Origin: Rahnella laticis
GTDB taxonomy: Bacteria; Pseudomonadota; Gammaproteobacteria; Enterobacterales; Enterobacteriaceae
Assembly (NCBI RefSeq): GCF_015644585.1
Contig: NZ_JADOBI010000019.1
Coordinates: forward strand, 29,545 to 93,544
Length of the DNA stretch: 64,000 nucleotides
Direction of reading: 5' to 3'
Both the position numbers and the translations under genes were made by a program. Shown piece after piece: positions 8,988 to 17,554 of the stretch. Numbering within the stretch: position 1 is the first letter of the stretch; each line of letters starts with the position of its first letter. The notes beneath the pieces were generated by a model. The model saw only the letters and a list, made by a program, of their open reading frames with translations, ran no database searches and had not been told where the DNA came from.

Positions 8988-10220
8988 TCAGCCTTTCGCA
9001 GCCAGCAGGCAAAGCTGCACGGTCAGTTCATAGGATTTCACAAACGAATTCACCGGCAGGAACTCATATTTCGAGTGGAAATTATGCGCGCCGGTGAAGT
9101 AGTTTGGCGTCAGCAAACCTTTCGCTGACAGCGCTGCGCCATCGGTACCGCCGCGCATCGGGATCACTTTCGGCTCAACGCCAATCTCTTTCAGACCTGC
9201 AAAAATCAAATCAATCGCACGACGGTCTTCGCCGATGGCGCTGCTGATATTGCTGTAGGTGTCGCTGATTTCAACTGACACTTTTGCCGCCGGATATTGC
9301 GCGGCAATGTCTTTCGCGACGTCCTGAATCTTCTGCTTACGTGCGGCAAAACTGGCGCTGTCAAAATCGCGGATGGACGCGTTCAGCTTAGCCCCTTGCT
9401 GCGAGGCGCTCATGCCGTTAAACCACACATAACCTTCGCGGCCTTCGGTGTTTTCCGGCGTCTCAGCGCGGTCGAAATGGCTGATGAAATCCTGTGCCAT
9501 CAGCAGCGGATTCACCAGTACGCCTTTGGCGGACATCGGGTGCGCGGTGACGCCGGTGAAGGTAATTTCAGCGGCGGCGGCGTTGAAGTTTTCGTATACC
9601 ACTTCGCCAAGCTCGCAGCAGTCGATGGTGTAAGCGAAATCCACGTCAAAACGGGCGAGATCCAGCGCTTTTGCGCCGCGCAGGCCGATCTCTTCATCAG
9701 GGACAAATGCCACCACGATATCGCCGTATTCCTGGTCTGCGCCGAGGTTTTCCAGCAGCGTCATCACCACGGTCACGGCCGCTTTATTGTCCGCGCCGAG
9801 TACGCTGGTGCCGTCACTGAAAATAATCTCTTCGCCCAGATACGGTAAAATCTCAGGTCTTTCCGCAGGACGCAGCCAGATATCCTGTTCTTTATTGAGA
9901 CACAAATCATCGCCGATGAAACGCAGCGTTTGCGGGTGAATGTCAGGGCGCAGGCCCACATCCACGGTATCAATATGCGTAATGAAACCGATGCGCGGGC
10001 CACCTTTTTTCGTGCCCGGTTTGACGGCAGTAACGGTCGCGTGTTCGTCAATCTGAATGTTTTCCAGACCGAGCTGGTGCAGCTCATCGGCCAGTAAACG
10101 CGCCATATCATGTTGACCCGGCGTACTCGGCAGCGTGGTCGCGCTGGCGTCACTTTGTGACGTCACGGAGAGATAGCGGTAGAAACGTTCGGTAAGCTGT
10201 TTTGCGATTTGTGTCGACAT
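8988..10220 (-). CDS. pepT: Peptidase T (aminotripeptidase)
   Basis: A cytoplasmic zinc aminopeptidase that removes the N-terminal residue of tripeptides. The 410-residue M20-family protein shows the metal ligands in order: H82 and catalytic D84 in THIDTVD, D144 in LGADNKAA, E176/E177 in VPDEEIG, and the C-terminal HNFHSKYE histidine region. Length matches the E. coli enzyme (408). In E. coli pepT lies elsewhere (near potABCD); here it is between hisP and yfcH, divergent from a peptide-binding protein gene. That pairing suggests joint peptide uptake and hydrolysis. Confidence 0.95.
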   Translation of the reverse strand: MSTQIAKQLTERFYRYLSVTSQSDASATTLPSTPGQHDMARLLADELHQLGLENIQIDEHATVTAVKPGTKKGGPRIGFITHIDTVDVGLRPDIHPQTLRFIGDDLCLNKEQDIWLRPAERPEILPYLGEEIIFSDGTSVLGADNKAAVTVVMTLLENLGADQEYGDIVVAFVPDEEIGLRGAKALDLARFDVDFAYTIDCCELGEVVYENFNAAAAEITFTGVTAHPMSAKGVLVNPLLMAQDFISHFDRAETPENTEGREGYVWFNGMSASQQGAKLNASIRDFDSASFAARKQKIQDVAKDIAAQYPAAKVSVEISDTYSNISSAIGEDRRAIDLIFAGLKEIGVEPKVIPMRGGTDGAALSAKGLLTPNYFTGAHNFHSKYEFLPVNSFVKSYELTVQLCLLAAKG

Positions 10221-10252
10221 CTTGACCTCTGAATGATCGCCAATAAGGTGTG

Positions 10253-10279
10253 TTGTTATAAGATTTTCATATATAACAA
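10253..10279. promoter_or_regulatory. Inverted repeat in the pepT / peptide-binding-protein divergent spacer
   Basis: TTGTTATA (10253-10260) and TATAACAA (10272-10279) are perfect inverted arms separated by 11 bases. It lies 33 bases upstream of the pepT start and about 100 upstream of the other gene. The 27-base span is the right size for a dimeric repressor or activator site. No protein can be assigned to it. Confidence 0.45.
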
Positions 10280-10379
10280 AGCATTACTAGGTGTTATCCA
10301 GATGTTAATCTGTTTTTGCTTTATGTTCCACGATGAAGAAGATCTAAACACTCTCCGGACAGGGAAAATAGGGAAAAGA

Positions 10380-11975
10380 ATGAAACACAACATCTTAAAA
10401 ATAAGCACAGGTTTACTGGCATTAGCCATCACCGGCGGCGCCTCAGCGAAAACGCTGGTTTACTGCTCTGAGGGTTCGCCGGAGCAATTCAACCCGCAAC
10501 TTTACACCTCGGGCACCTCGGTGGACGCCAGCGCCGTGCCGATTTACAACCGTCTGGTGGATTTCAAAACCGGCACGACGGAGCTGGTGCCGAGCCTGGC
10601 GGAAAGCTGGGATGTCAGCCCGGACGGCAAAACCTACACGTTCCATCTGCGCAAAGGCGTGAAATTCCAGAGCAGCAAGCTGTTCACGCCGACCCGCGAC
10701 TTTAATGCTGACGACGTAATCTTCTCGTTCATGCGCCAGAAAGACGAAAATAATCCTTACCATAAAATTTCCGGCGGCACGTATCTGAACTTCGACAGCC
10801 TGAAACTGGGTGATCTGATTGGCAGCATCGACAGGGTGGATGATTACACCGTGCGCTTCAATCTGACCCGCCCGGAAGCGCCATTTGTCGCCGATCTGGC
10901 CTGGTATTTCGCGTCTATCCTCTCGGCAGAATATGCCGATCAGATGCTGAAAGCCGGTACGCCGGATAAGTTGGATCAGAACCCGATCGGCACCGGTCCG
11001 TTTGAACTGGTGCAGTATCAGAAAGATACGCGTCTGCTGTACAAAGCGTTCCCGGATTACTGGCAGGGCAAATCTAAAATCGATCGTCTGGTGTACACCA
11101 TCACGCCGGACGCCTCGATGCGCATGGCCAAGCTTGAGAAAAATGAATGTCAGGTGATGCCGTTCCCGAATCCGGCCGATCTTGATCGTCTGCGTGCTAA
11201 CAAAGACATCAACCTGATGAGTAAATCCGGCCTGAACACCGGTTTCCTGTCGTTCAACACCCAGAAGCCGCCGCTGGATAATGTGAAGGTGCGTCAGGCG
11301 CTGAGCATGGCGATCAATAAGCCGCAAATCATCGACGCTGTTTTCCACGGCACCGGAACCGTCGCCAAAACGCTGCTGCCAACGGGTGTCTGGAGTTATA
11401 ACGATAAGCTGGTGGATTACGATTATTCGCCGGAGAAAGCCAAAGCACTGCTGGCAGAAGCCGGAATGCCAAACGGTTTTGATATCGATCTGTGGGCGAT
11501 GCCGGTTCAGCGTCCGTACAACCCGAATGCGCGCCGCATGGCGGAGATGATTCAGGCCGACTGGGCGAAGATTGGCGTGAAAGCGCACATCATCAGCTAT
11601 GAGTGGGGCGAATATCAGACCCGTATCCGTAACGGCGAACATATGGCTGCGCTGATGGGCTGGACAACGGCCAATGGTGATCCGGATAACTTCTTCGGCC
11701 CGCTGTTTACCTGTAATGCGGCAAAAGGCGGTTCAAACTCCGCGAAATGGTGTTACCCGCCATTCGACCAGCTGATTACCGAAGCCAAGGAAACCACCGA
11801 CCATGCGAAGCGTGTCGCGCTCTATGAGCAGGCTCAGCAGATGATGCATGATCAGGCACCTGCGGTGATGATCGCGCACTCGACGATTTTCGAACCTGTG
11901 CGGAAAGAAGTGAGTGGGTATGAGATTGATCCGTTTGGGAAACATGTCTTTTATCAGACGGATATAAAGGAGTAG
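10380..11975 (+). CDS. DppA-like periplasmic peptide-binding protein, orphan
   Basis: A 531-residue cluster-5 solute-binding protein. A signal peptide (about residues 1-23, ending GGASA) precedes the mature start KTLVYCSEGSPEQFNPQLYT. DppA-type motifs recur: PIGTGPFELVQYQKD, MPVQRPYNPNARRMAEMIQA, GDPDNFF and QAPAVMIAHS. By eye it is closer to DppA (dipeptide/haem-binding) than to OppA or SapA. No permease or ATPase genes follow, so it must share a transporter encoded elsewhere, presumably DppBCDF. ATG 10380 is chosen over the in-frame start at 10233 because the signal peptide begins there with GGGAAAAGA just upstream. It is divergent from pepT. Confidence 0.88.
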   Translation: MKHNILKISTGLLALAITGGASAKTLVYCSEGSPEQFNPQLYTSGTSVDASAVPIYNRLVDFKTGTTELVPSLAESWDVSPDGKTYTFHLRKGVKFQSSKLFTPTRDFNADDVIFSFMRQKDENNPYHKISGGTYLNFDSLKLGDLIGSIDRVDDYTVRFNLTRPEAPFVADLAWYFASILSAEYADQMLKAGTPDKLDQNPIGTGPFELVQYQKDTRLLYKAFPDYWQGKSKIDRLVYTITPDASMRMAKLEKNECQVMPFPNPADLDRLRANKDINLMSKSGLNTGFLSFNTQKPPLDNVKVRQALSMAINKPQIIDAVFHGTGTVAKTLLPTGVWSYNDKLVDYDYSPEKAKALLAEAGMPNGFDIDLWAMPVQRPYNPNARRMAEMIQADWAKIGVKAHIISYEWGEYQTRIRNGEHMAALMGWTTANGDPDNFFGPLFTCNAAKGGSNSAKWCYPPFDQLITEAKETTDHAKRVALYEQAQQMMHDQAPAVMIAHSTIFEPVRKEVSGYEIDPFGKHVFYQTDIKE

Positions 11976-11996
11976 GGCCTGCGGCGGCGAGTACTA

Positions 11997-12581
11997 GATC
12001 GAGAATACTTCGGTTTTTCAATAGCAGTGTTAGCTTAACTCAGGTCAAAACCTTGGGTTGCCACCCAAACCGGCCTCAAGGGTGGTCTATCGCCACCACC
12101 CTTGAGAATCCCGGGCTCTTAAACTGCGCGCTATCGCTGGGTCGACGGACATGTTCTGTTGCTCCGACGTGTGGCGCGAAATCTTGCCGCTTCGCGGTGC
12201 CTTCCCAACGGGCTTCGAGCCTTGCGGTCTCGAACCCTCGGTCAGCAAAATTTCTGAGCGCGCCATCTCACCTATTTAAAAGATAAAAACAGTCAGCCTT
12301 TGAATTTATAAAGCCATTGGCCGCTTTCAAAACGGCGTCGAATGAGCGGTGAGAAACGGCGAGAGTCTTTTTTCGCGTAGGTTCGAACCCGAAGTGAGAG
12401 CACCGCGCAGCGGCGGCGTTTGCGGCACTAGCCGGAGTTCCTGAAACATAGCCAGCGAGCGGTAGCGCGCAGTGAAAAGACGCGAGAGATCCAAGAGAGG
12501 CCCGTCCTGGCCTCTTTTGGGCGGTTTCGGCGAGAATGTCCGGGCGATCACCGCAATTGAGAAACCGAAACTTTTTCGATC
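11997..12581. repeat. Composite palindromic non-coding element (two convergent units)
   Basis: The ends are imperfect inverted repeats: bases 11997-12034 match the reverse complement of 12544-12581 at 29 of 38 positions by hand count. Unit 1 reads rightward (about 11997-12290) and unit 2 leftward (about 12300-12581). Unit 1 holds TTGGG/CCCAA (12053-12057, 12064-12068) and a perfect 12-bp stem (12075-12086 with 12095-12106). Unit 2 has a different stem at the same place (12491-12502 with 12509-12520). Unit 2 shares about 160 bases, with about 14 differences, with the copy at 63.5 kb. Short ORFs inside look spurious. I do not recognise the family. It fills the gap between the DppA-like gene and yfcH. 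Confidence 0.75.
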
Positions 12582-12619
12582 CAACCCTCACTGCAAGTGA
12601 AAAATCCTCCGAGCGGGTC

Positions 12620-12638
12620 GAAGGGCAGCAAGCCCTTC
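12620..12638 (-). terminator. Hairpin at the end of yfcH
   Basis: GAAGGGC (12620-12626) pairs with GCCCTTC (12632-12638) around a 5-base loop, overlapping the yfcH stop codon. On the minus strand a TTTTT tract follows only about 20 bases later, so termination here may be weak. Confidence 0.4.
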
Positions 12639-13533
12639 ACTTAAGCAAATCCTCGAGTGCTTCCTTCAGCTCCTTATGCCGGTAGGCAAACCCCGCGGCT
12701 TCCAGCTGTTTCGGCACGGCCCGTTGCCCGCCGAGAACTAACACCGCCGACTCTCCCATCAGCAAACGAACCACCGGCGCAGCCGCGCGCATAAACGCCG
12801 GGCGGTGCAGGACTTCACCGAGCAGGGCGCTGAACTGTTCATTGCGGGCAGGATAAGGCGAAACCATATTGAACGGGCCGGAGAGCGTTTCGTGCGTCAG
12901 CAGGAAAATGATGCCATCAATCATGTCATCGATATGGATCCACGGCATATATTGCTGGCCATCGCCCAGCGGACCGCCCAGACCGGCGCGGAAAGGCAGC
13001 ACCATTTTTGCCAGCGCGCCGCCTTTTTCAGCCAGAACGATGCCGGTACGCAACAGACAAACGCGGGTGCGCGGGCTTTCGGCAGTCAGTGCCAGCGCTT
13101 CCCAGCGGGCGCACAGTTGCCAGGTAAATTGCTTATTCGGCGGTTCATCCTCCGGCACCAGCGCCTGCCCCTGATCGCCGTAATAACCCACTGCGGAGCC
13201 GGAAATAAAGACCGAAGGCGGCGTCTGGCTGGCGTTAATCAGCGTCGCCAGCTTTTCGGTTAACTGCCAGCGGCTTTCGCACAGCAATGCTTTATGCTCT
13301 TTCGTCCAGCGTTTGTCGGCGATCGGCTCGCCCGCCAGATTAATTACCGCGTCAAAACCTTCCAGCGATGTTATGCCGTCGAGGGTTTCCCAGATCTGAA
13401 CCTGTGACCCCAGCAGTTTTGCCGCACGTTCAGGCGCACGGCTTAGCGCAGTAATCTGATGAGATTGCCCGAGAAGCCGTTCCGTGAGTTTACGGCCAAT
13501 GAGCCCGGTAGCGCCGGTAATCAAGATCTTCAT
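12637..13533 (-). CDS. yfcH: SDR39U1-type NAD(P)-binding epimerase-like protein YfcH
   Basis: A 298-residue protein of the extended short-chain dehydrogenase type. The N-terminal Rossmann fold shows [20 protein letters not shown], with the nucleotide-binding GATGLIG loop at residues 7-13. VINLAGEPI follows near residue 65, then [12 protein letters not shown] near residue 110. The C-terminal DUF1731-like region contains [17 protein letters not shown] and the [13 protein letters not shown] motif. Substrate and physiological role are not known. It keeps the E. coli neighbourhood (between the his transport genes and yfcG), though folX and rpnB are absent here. Confidence 0.93.
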   Translation of the reverse strand: MKILITGATGLIGRKLTERLLGQSHQITALSRAPERAAKLLGSQVQIWETLDGITSLEGFDAVINLAGEPIADKRWTKEHKALLCESRWQLTEKLATLINASQTPPSVFISGSAVGYYGDQGQALVPEDEPPNKQFTWQLCARWEALALTAESPRTRVCLLRTGIVLAEKGGALAKMVLPFRAGLGGPLGDGQQYMPWIHIDDMIDGIIFLLTHETLSGPFNMVSPYPARNEQFSALLGEVLHRPAFMRAAAPVVRLLMGESAVLVLGGQRAVPKQLEAAGFAYRHKELKEALEDLLK

Positions 13534-13652
13534 ATCGTGATCCTTAACTGTCTGAATACGCGGGTGAACTGTCTCTAATCATAGATGAGTCATCACCATT
13601 AACGCGCGATATGGAGCACAATTAGGAATTATTTATTCAGCGGAAATCAGAA

Positions 13653-13676
13653 CGCCTCCGGCAGATACCGGAGGCG
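13653..13676 (-). terminator. Terminator after yfcG
   Basis: CGCCTCCGG (13653-13661) and CCGGAGGCG (13668-13676) form a perfect 9-bp stem just downstream of the yfcG stop. On the minus strand it is followed by TTCTGATTT, a weak T-rich run. Confidence 0.6.
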
Positions 13677-13683
13677 GGAGGGC

Positions 13684-14313
13684 TTATTGCACAGAGGCCA
13701 GCGCGTAGGCTTTTTGGGTGGCCGGGCGCGCTTTAACACGTTCGAACCAGTTGCGGACGGCCGGGTATTCAGCCAGATCAACGCGCTGGCGCTCGTGCGC
13801 CACCACCCACGGATACGTGGCGATATCCGCAATGCTGTAATGGTCACCGGCGATATAGGCGTTTTTTTCCAGCTGGCGGTTCAGAACGCCGTACAGACGC
13901 CGGGTTTCCTGAAGGAAACGTTCGATGGCGTAAGGCACCGGCTGCGGGGCGTAATGCGTGAAGTGATGGTTCTGGCCAAGCATCGGACCAAATCCGGCCA
14001 CTTGCCAGTAGAGCCATTCCAGCGTGGATGTGCGCTCGCGCAGCTCTTTGCTCAGGAATTTCCCGGTTTTTTCTGCCAGATACTGCAAAATGGCGCCGGA
14101 TTCAAAAACGCTGACGGGCGCGCCGCCGTCCACAGGCTGGCTGTCGACAATGGCCGGGATTTTGTTGTTCGGGGATAGGGCGAGGAATTCAGGTTTGAAC
14201 TGGTCTCCGGCGCTGATATCAATGCGGTGGAGCCGGTATTGCAGGCCACTCTCTTCAAGAAAAAGAGAAATTTTATGGCCATTTGGTGTTGGTGCGTAAT
14301 AAAGATCAATCAT
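13684..14313 (-). CDS. yfcG: Glutathione S-transferase-like disulfide-bond oxidoreductase YfcG
   Basis: A 209-residue cytoplasmic Nu-class GST. In E. coli YfcG reduces small disulfides with glutathione and has little ordinary transferase activity. The N-terminal thioredoxin-like domain starts MIDLYYAPTPNGHKISLFLE; the Thr and Asn in TPNGHK are the residues known to contact glutathione. SPNNKIPAIVD carries the cis-proline, and FESGAILQYLAEKTGKFL ends the domain. The helical C-terminal half has LEWLYWQVAGFGPMLGQNHH, a family hallmark. It is about six residues shorter at the C-terminus than the E. coli protein. Confidence 0.94.
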   Translation of the reverse strand: MIDLYYAPTPNGHKISLFLEESGLQYRLHRIDISAGDQFKPEFLALSPNNKIPAIVDSQPVDGGAPVSVFESGAILQYLAEKTGKFLSKELRERTSTLEWLYWQVAGFGPMLGQNHHFTHYAPQPVPYAIERFLQETRRLYGVLNRQLEKNAYIAGDHYSIADIATYPWVVAHERQRVDLAEYPAVRNWFERVKARPATQKAYALASVQ

Positions 14314-14628
14314 ATTGCCTCCTGCGTTGTTTTAATCACTCTTGGCGATTTGCGGGGCGAAATGCGCCTATGTGTTACTGCTAATCACAAGCTTATTATC
14401 AGAATTAATAGGGTAACATAACGTGGGTGAATAGGAGTCTATGTCAGAGTTGTCTGATGGCGAACTTTGCGCGATAACTTAGCTTTTAGCATGCATCAAC
14501 GCATCCATAGCTATTGAAGCAACCCCGCAGACCCAGATAGAATCTCCGAACATTATCGACGTGTTGCAAAATCACTGCGCACAGACTTATTGCGCACAGA
14601 CCAGCGCTTAAAAGAGAAGGTTCATCGG

Positions 14629-15246
14629 ATGTCAGAACAAGAGCAAAACATCAGTACGGATGAATGGGTAGATATCGTCAACGAAGAAAACGAGGTCATT
14701 GCCCAGGCCAGCCGACAACAAATGCGCGCTCAGGTCCTGCGTCACCGTGCCAGCTATATTGTGGTTCATGACGGCATGGGCAATATTTTGGTTCAGCGCC
14801 GGACTGAAACCAAAGACTTCTACCCGGGCTGGCTGGATGCCACAGCCGGTGGCGTGGTGCAAAGCGGTGAAAATATCCTTGATTCTGCCCGCCGTGAAGC
14901 GGAAGAAGAGCTGGGCATCGCCGGTGTTCCGTTTGCTGAGCACGGGCAGTTCTACTTCGAAGAAGAGAATAAGTGCCGCGTCTGGGGCGCGCTGTTCAGC
15001 TGCGTCTCTCACGGGCCGTTTGCTTTACAGGAAGAAGAGATTGATGCCGTTCGCTGGATGACACCGGAAGAAATCACGGCACGTTGCGATGAATTCACGC
15101 CGGATTCCCTGAAGGCATTGTCCCTGTGGATGACGCGTAACAACGAAAAAGAACACGGTAAACCGCTGACGCGCGAACCGTCTGCGTTAGCTCCGGAAAG
15201 CGAGCACAATGAAGACAGCGCGCACTCTGAAGGTGACGCCGAGTAA
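14629..15246 (+). CDS. yfcD: Nudix hydrolase YfcD
   Basis: A 205-residue Nudix-fold hydrolase whose physiological substrate is not settled. The Nudix box is complete at residues 75-97: G75, E81, then REAEEELGI with metal-binding E90, E93 and E94. The start ATG 14629 follows AAGAGAAGG. A longer reading from TTG 14590 lacks family similarity. Compared with E. coli YfcD (about 180 residues) it has an extra acidic, low-complexity C-terminal tail of about 25 residues. It is convergent with the LacI-family regulator. Confidence 0.93.
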   Translation: MSEQEQNISTDEWVDIVNEENEVIAQASRQQMRAQVLRHRASYIVVHDGMGNILVQRRTETKDFYPGWLDATAGGVVQSGENILDSARREAEEELGIAGVPFAEHGQFYFEEENKCRVWGALFSCVSHGPFALQEEEIDAVRWMTPEEITARCDEFTPDSLKALSLWMTRNNEKEHGKPLTREPSALAPESEHNEDSAHSEGDAE

Positions 15247-15253
15247 GGCAGCC

Positions 15254-15284
15254 GGCGGGCGATGTTAAGTCGTCCGCCACTTTT
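15254..15284 (+). terminator. Terminator after yfcD
   Basis: GGCGGGCGA (15254-15262) pairs with TCGTCCGCC (15270-15278), with one G-T pair and a 7-base loop, then ACTTTTCT. It sits between yfcD and the convergent regulator gene. Confidence 0.6.
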
Positions 15285-16301
15285 CTAGCAACTGTCCCGC
15301 TTACACAATGACGATGCGATCGTCACTTCTTCCCACTCTTCGTCATTAATCCTCGCCAGCAGTGCCTGCGCGGCGCGTATCCCAATTTCTTTGTGCGGAA
15401 TGGCAATCGTGGTCAGCGGCGGCTGGCAGACTTTGCTCACATCTGCGTTACCAAATCCGACAACGGCCAGATCGTCCGGCACTTTGATGCGACGGCGCTG
15501 ACATTCGTACAGTGCGCCGCAGGCCAGATCGTCGGAAACACACACCAGTGCGTCAATTTCCGGCCAGGCGAGCAGAAATTCCGGCAACTGTTGTGCGCCG
15601 GTTGAGAAGCAGGCCGGTTCGGCGGCGTTAATCACGCGGTGCGGCGACATGTGCGCCCTGAGCATCGCTTTACGCCAGCCTTGCAGGTGTTGCTGGAAAA
15701 TCCATTGTTCCTGATTGGCACACAGCATGCCGATGTTCTGATACCCCTTTGCCACCACGGTTTGCGTGAGCTGGAACATGGCTTCGACGTAATCAATCCC
15801 AATGTTCATGTCTATCGGGGAGTCGGTCAGCGCACCAATTTCAAGAACCGGAATGGCCAGATTATCCAGCCACTGGCGCACGTTGGTGGAGTGTTCGACG
15901 GACAGCAAAATGGCGGCCGCCAGATTATAAGAGAGCAGGGTTTCCAGCAGCTTTTCCTCACGCTCGATCCGGTGCTGAGACTCGGCGAGCATGATCTGAT
16001 ATCCGGCAGGTTGAAGTACTTTTTGCAGACCGGCGAACATCTCGGCGCAACCGGATTCAGAAAGGCTTGGCACAATCATCGCAATAGTATTGGAGGACGC
16101 GGAGGCCAGCGAACTGGCGGCCTGATTGGGCAGATATCCCAGCTGACTGACCGCTTCCTCAATCTTTTCCCGCAGCTTATCGGAGACCTGTTCCGGCGTT
16201 CGCAGCGCGCGGGAAACGGTCATGCTTCCCACGCCCGCAAGCTGCGCGACATCGGCCAGCGTCACTCTTCCGGTACTGCGTCTTTTTTTGTTAATGGACA
16301 T
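15285..16301 (-). CDS. LacI-family transcriptional regulator of the PTS/transketolase cluster
   Basis: A 338-residue repressor-type protein of the LacI/GalR family, closest by eye to the GntR (gluconate) branch. The N-terminal helix-turn-helix is at about residues 14-33 (TLADVAQLAGVGSMTVSRAL), then the hinge region with YLPNQAASSLASA. The C-terminal periplasmic-binding-protein-like sensor domain carries DDLACGALYECQRRRIKVPDDLAV. It is divergent from the EIIA gene across a 351-base spacer. Three LacI-type palindromes there are its likely operators, so it probably represses the cluster until a sugar or sugar phosphate binds. The effector is unknown. Confidence 0.85.
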   Translation of the reverse strand: MSINKKRRSTGRVTLADVAQLAGVGSMTVSRALRTPEQVSDKLREKIEEAVSQLGYLPNQAASSLASASSNTIAMIVPSLSESGCAEMFAGLQKVLQPAGYQIMLAESQHRIEREEKLLETLLSYNLAAAILLSVEHSTNVRQWLDNLAIPVLEIGALTDSPIDMNIGIDYVEAMFQLTQTVVAKGYQNIGMLCANQEQWIFQQHLQGWRKAMLRAHMSPHRVINAAEPACFSTGAQQLPEFLLAWPEIDALVCVSDDLACGALYECQRRRIKVPDDLAVVGFGNADVSKVCQPPLTTIAIPHKEIGIRAAQALLARINDEEWEEVTIASSLCKRDSC

Positions 16302-16489
16302 TCACGATCCTGACTGCGCATCTTGCGCACAAATTATACCCGCAGGCATAGCGAAAAAAACAGGCCGCAGCAGGACCGGTATCGAACAGGAACCACGGCA
16401 GAATTCGGTAAATTATCGGCAATTTCCAGACAAAGTATACCGTTATTTGTACGGCCAGCGGGCTGATGGTTCCGCGACGGGACTATTTT

Positions 16490-16503
16490 TGATAGCGCTA
16501 TCA
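16490..16503. promoter_or_regulatory. LacI-type operator O1
   Basis: TGATAGCGCTATCA is a perfect 14-base palindrome with the central CG step typical of LacI-family sites. Its right half plus the next bases (ATCACA) also resembles half of a CRP site. O1 is centred 35 bases from O2. Confidence 0.75.
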
Positions 16504-16525
16504 CAGATCTCAATGATAGAAGTTT

Positions 16526-16537
16526 GGTAGCGCTATC
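16526..16537. promoter_or_regulatory. LacI-type operator O2
   Basis: GGTAGCGCTATC differs from the core of O1 at one base. It lies immediately upstream of the perfect CRP site, 33 bases (centre to centre) from O3. All three operators thus fall roughly on one helix face. Confidence 0.7.
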
Positions 16538-16539
16538 TT

Positions 16540-16555
16540 TGTGAGTTGTATCACA
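16540..16555 (+). promoter_or_regulatory. CRP-cAMP site of the PTS cluster
   Basis: TGTGA-GTTGTA-TCACA is an exact TGTGA-N6-TCACA match. A -10-like TAGAGT at 16578-16583 would place the transcription start near 16589, so the CRP site would be centred at about -41.5, the class II activation position. This implies glucose repression of the cluster. Confidence 0.75.
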
Positions 16556-16558
16556 GAT

Positions 16559-16570
16559 GTTAACGCTACC
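16559..16570. promoter_or_regulatory. LacI-type operator O3 overlapping the -35 region
   Basis: GTTAACGCTACC keeps the ACGCTA core of O1 and O2 but is a poorer palindrome. It lies between the CRP site and the proposed -10, where a bound repressor would block RNA polymerase. Confidence 0.55.
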
Positions 16571-16652
16571 GCTGAAGTAGAGTCTGGATCGTTGGTGGTG
16601 TCTGGGGGAAATTCGACCTGCCATCTTAAAAAAATAAACCGGAGCCATAACT

Positions 16653-17096
16653 ATGCTGAATGATTGGCTGACTTCTGAGAGGATTCAGATCAGAACAGAT
16701 ATCACAGACTGGCGTGAGGCCGTGGAAGTGAGCGCTGAACCGTTGCTGAAAGAGGGGACGATTACCCCCGACTATCTGACGGCAATTTTTGCTCAGCGTG
16801 AAAAACTGGGCCCGTATTTTGTTCTGGCACCCGGCATTGCGATGCCACATGCCAGGCCGGAAGAGGGCGCTAACGGATTAGGATTGTCTTTACTGACATT
16901 GCCGCACGGGGTGAAATTTAATTCGGAAGATAACGACCCGGTGTATACGGTCGTGATGTTATCTGCACCCGATAAGCACCGTCATATTGAGCTTATTTCC
17001 GAACTGGCGGAATTGTTCTCCAGCGAAGAAGATATGCAGAAAATATTCCGGGCCAAAGCCATAGATGAAATACAGGAAGTCATCGCCCGTTATTAA
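16653..17096 (+). CDS. PTS sugar transporter EIIA (ascorbate/fructose-mannitol type)
   Basis: A 147-residue cytoplasmic phosphotransfer protein that takes phosphate from HPr and passes it to EIIB. The phosphorylated histidine is H66, in PGIAMPHARPEEG. The fold-typical DNDPVYTVVMLSAPD and IELISELAELFSSEEDM follow. ATG 16653 has CGGAG 8 bases upstream. It is first in the cluster EIIA-EIIB-EIIC-transketolase, downstream of the operator/CRP region. A 139-base gap, in which I see no defined element, separates it from EIIB. Similarity is to UlaC-type EIIA; the transported sugar is not known. Confidence 0.9.
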   Translation: MLNDWLTSERIQIRTDITDWREAVEVSAEPLLKEGTITPDYLTAIFAQREKLGPYFVLAPGIAMPHARPEEGANGLGLSLLTLPHGVKFNSEDNDPVYTVVMLSAPDKHRHIELISELAELFSSEEDMQKIFRAKAIDEIQEVIARY

Positions 17097-17235
17097 TTTA
17101 GGTTAAGTGTTGTTTCGCTTATTAACAGGCTGACGATTTCATTCTCAGAAAAATAGTGTTTTTCATATGCATTATCCTGCGTAGCGGATACGTGTACCTT
17201 ACGCCTTTCAAAACAGATAAAAATCAGGTGAATTT

Positions 17236-17517
17236 ATGAAGATTATGGCGATTTGCGGTTCCGGTTTAGGCAGCAGCTTTATGGTTGAAATGAATATCAA
17301 GAAAGTCCTGAAGAAATTAAACATCCAGGCCGATGTTCAGCACTCCGATCTGTCATCCGCTATCCCGGGTGAAGCGGATCTGTTTGTCATGGCGAAGGAC
17401 ATTGCCGCCAGCGCCAGTATTCCGGAAAACCAGCTCGTGGTCATTACGAATATTATTGATATTAATGAACTTGAAACTAAACTGATTGCGCATTTTGAAA
17501 AACACCCAATATCCTGA
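17236..17517 (+). CDS. PTS sugar transporter EIIB (ascorbate/lactose type)
   Basis: A 93-residue phosphocarrier that receives phosphate on Cys7, in the loop MAICGSGLGSSFMVEMN, and transfers it to the incoming sugar. The rest (QHSDLSSAIPGEADLFVMAKDI) is the alpha/beta EIIB fold seen with UlaB. The ribosome site CAGGTGAA is about 6 bases upstream. It is followed by an ERIC element, not directly by the EIIC gene, so expression of the permease may be set separately. Confidence 0.9.
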   Translation: MKIMAICGSGLGSSFMVEMNIKKVLKKLNIQADVQHSDLSSAIPGEADLFVMAKDIAASASIPENQLVVITNIIDINELETKLIAHFEKHPIS

Positions 17518-17554
17518 TTGGCACTGAAAATACCTGACTAATAAAATTAATATT

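Noticed and set aside
10233..10379. Upstream extension of the DppA-like gene
   Set aside because: The signal peptide starts at 10380 with its own ribosome site; the extension covers the divergent promoter region.
10443..11642. 399-codon minus-strand ORF inside the DppA-like gene
   Set aside because: Antisense shadow with no ribosome site or recognisable domain.
12053..12591. Short ORFs (77, 107 and 85 codons) in the palindromic element
   Set aside because: They follow the repeat rather than any protein family, lack ribosome sites, and the element is better explained as non-coding structure.
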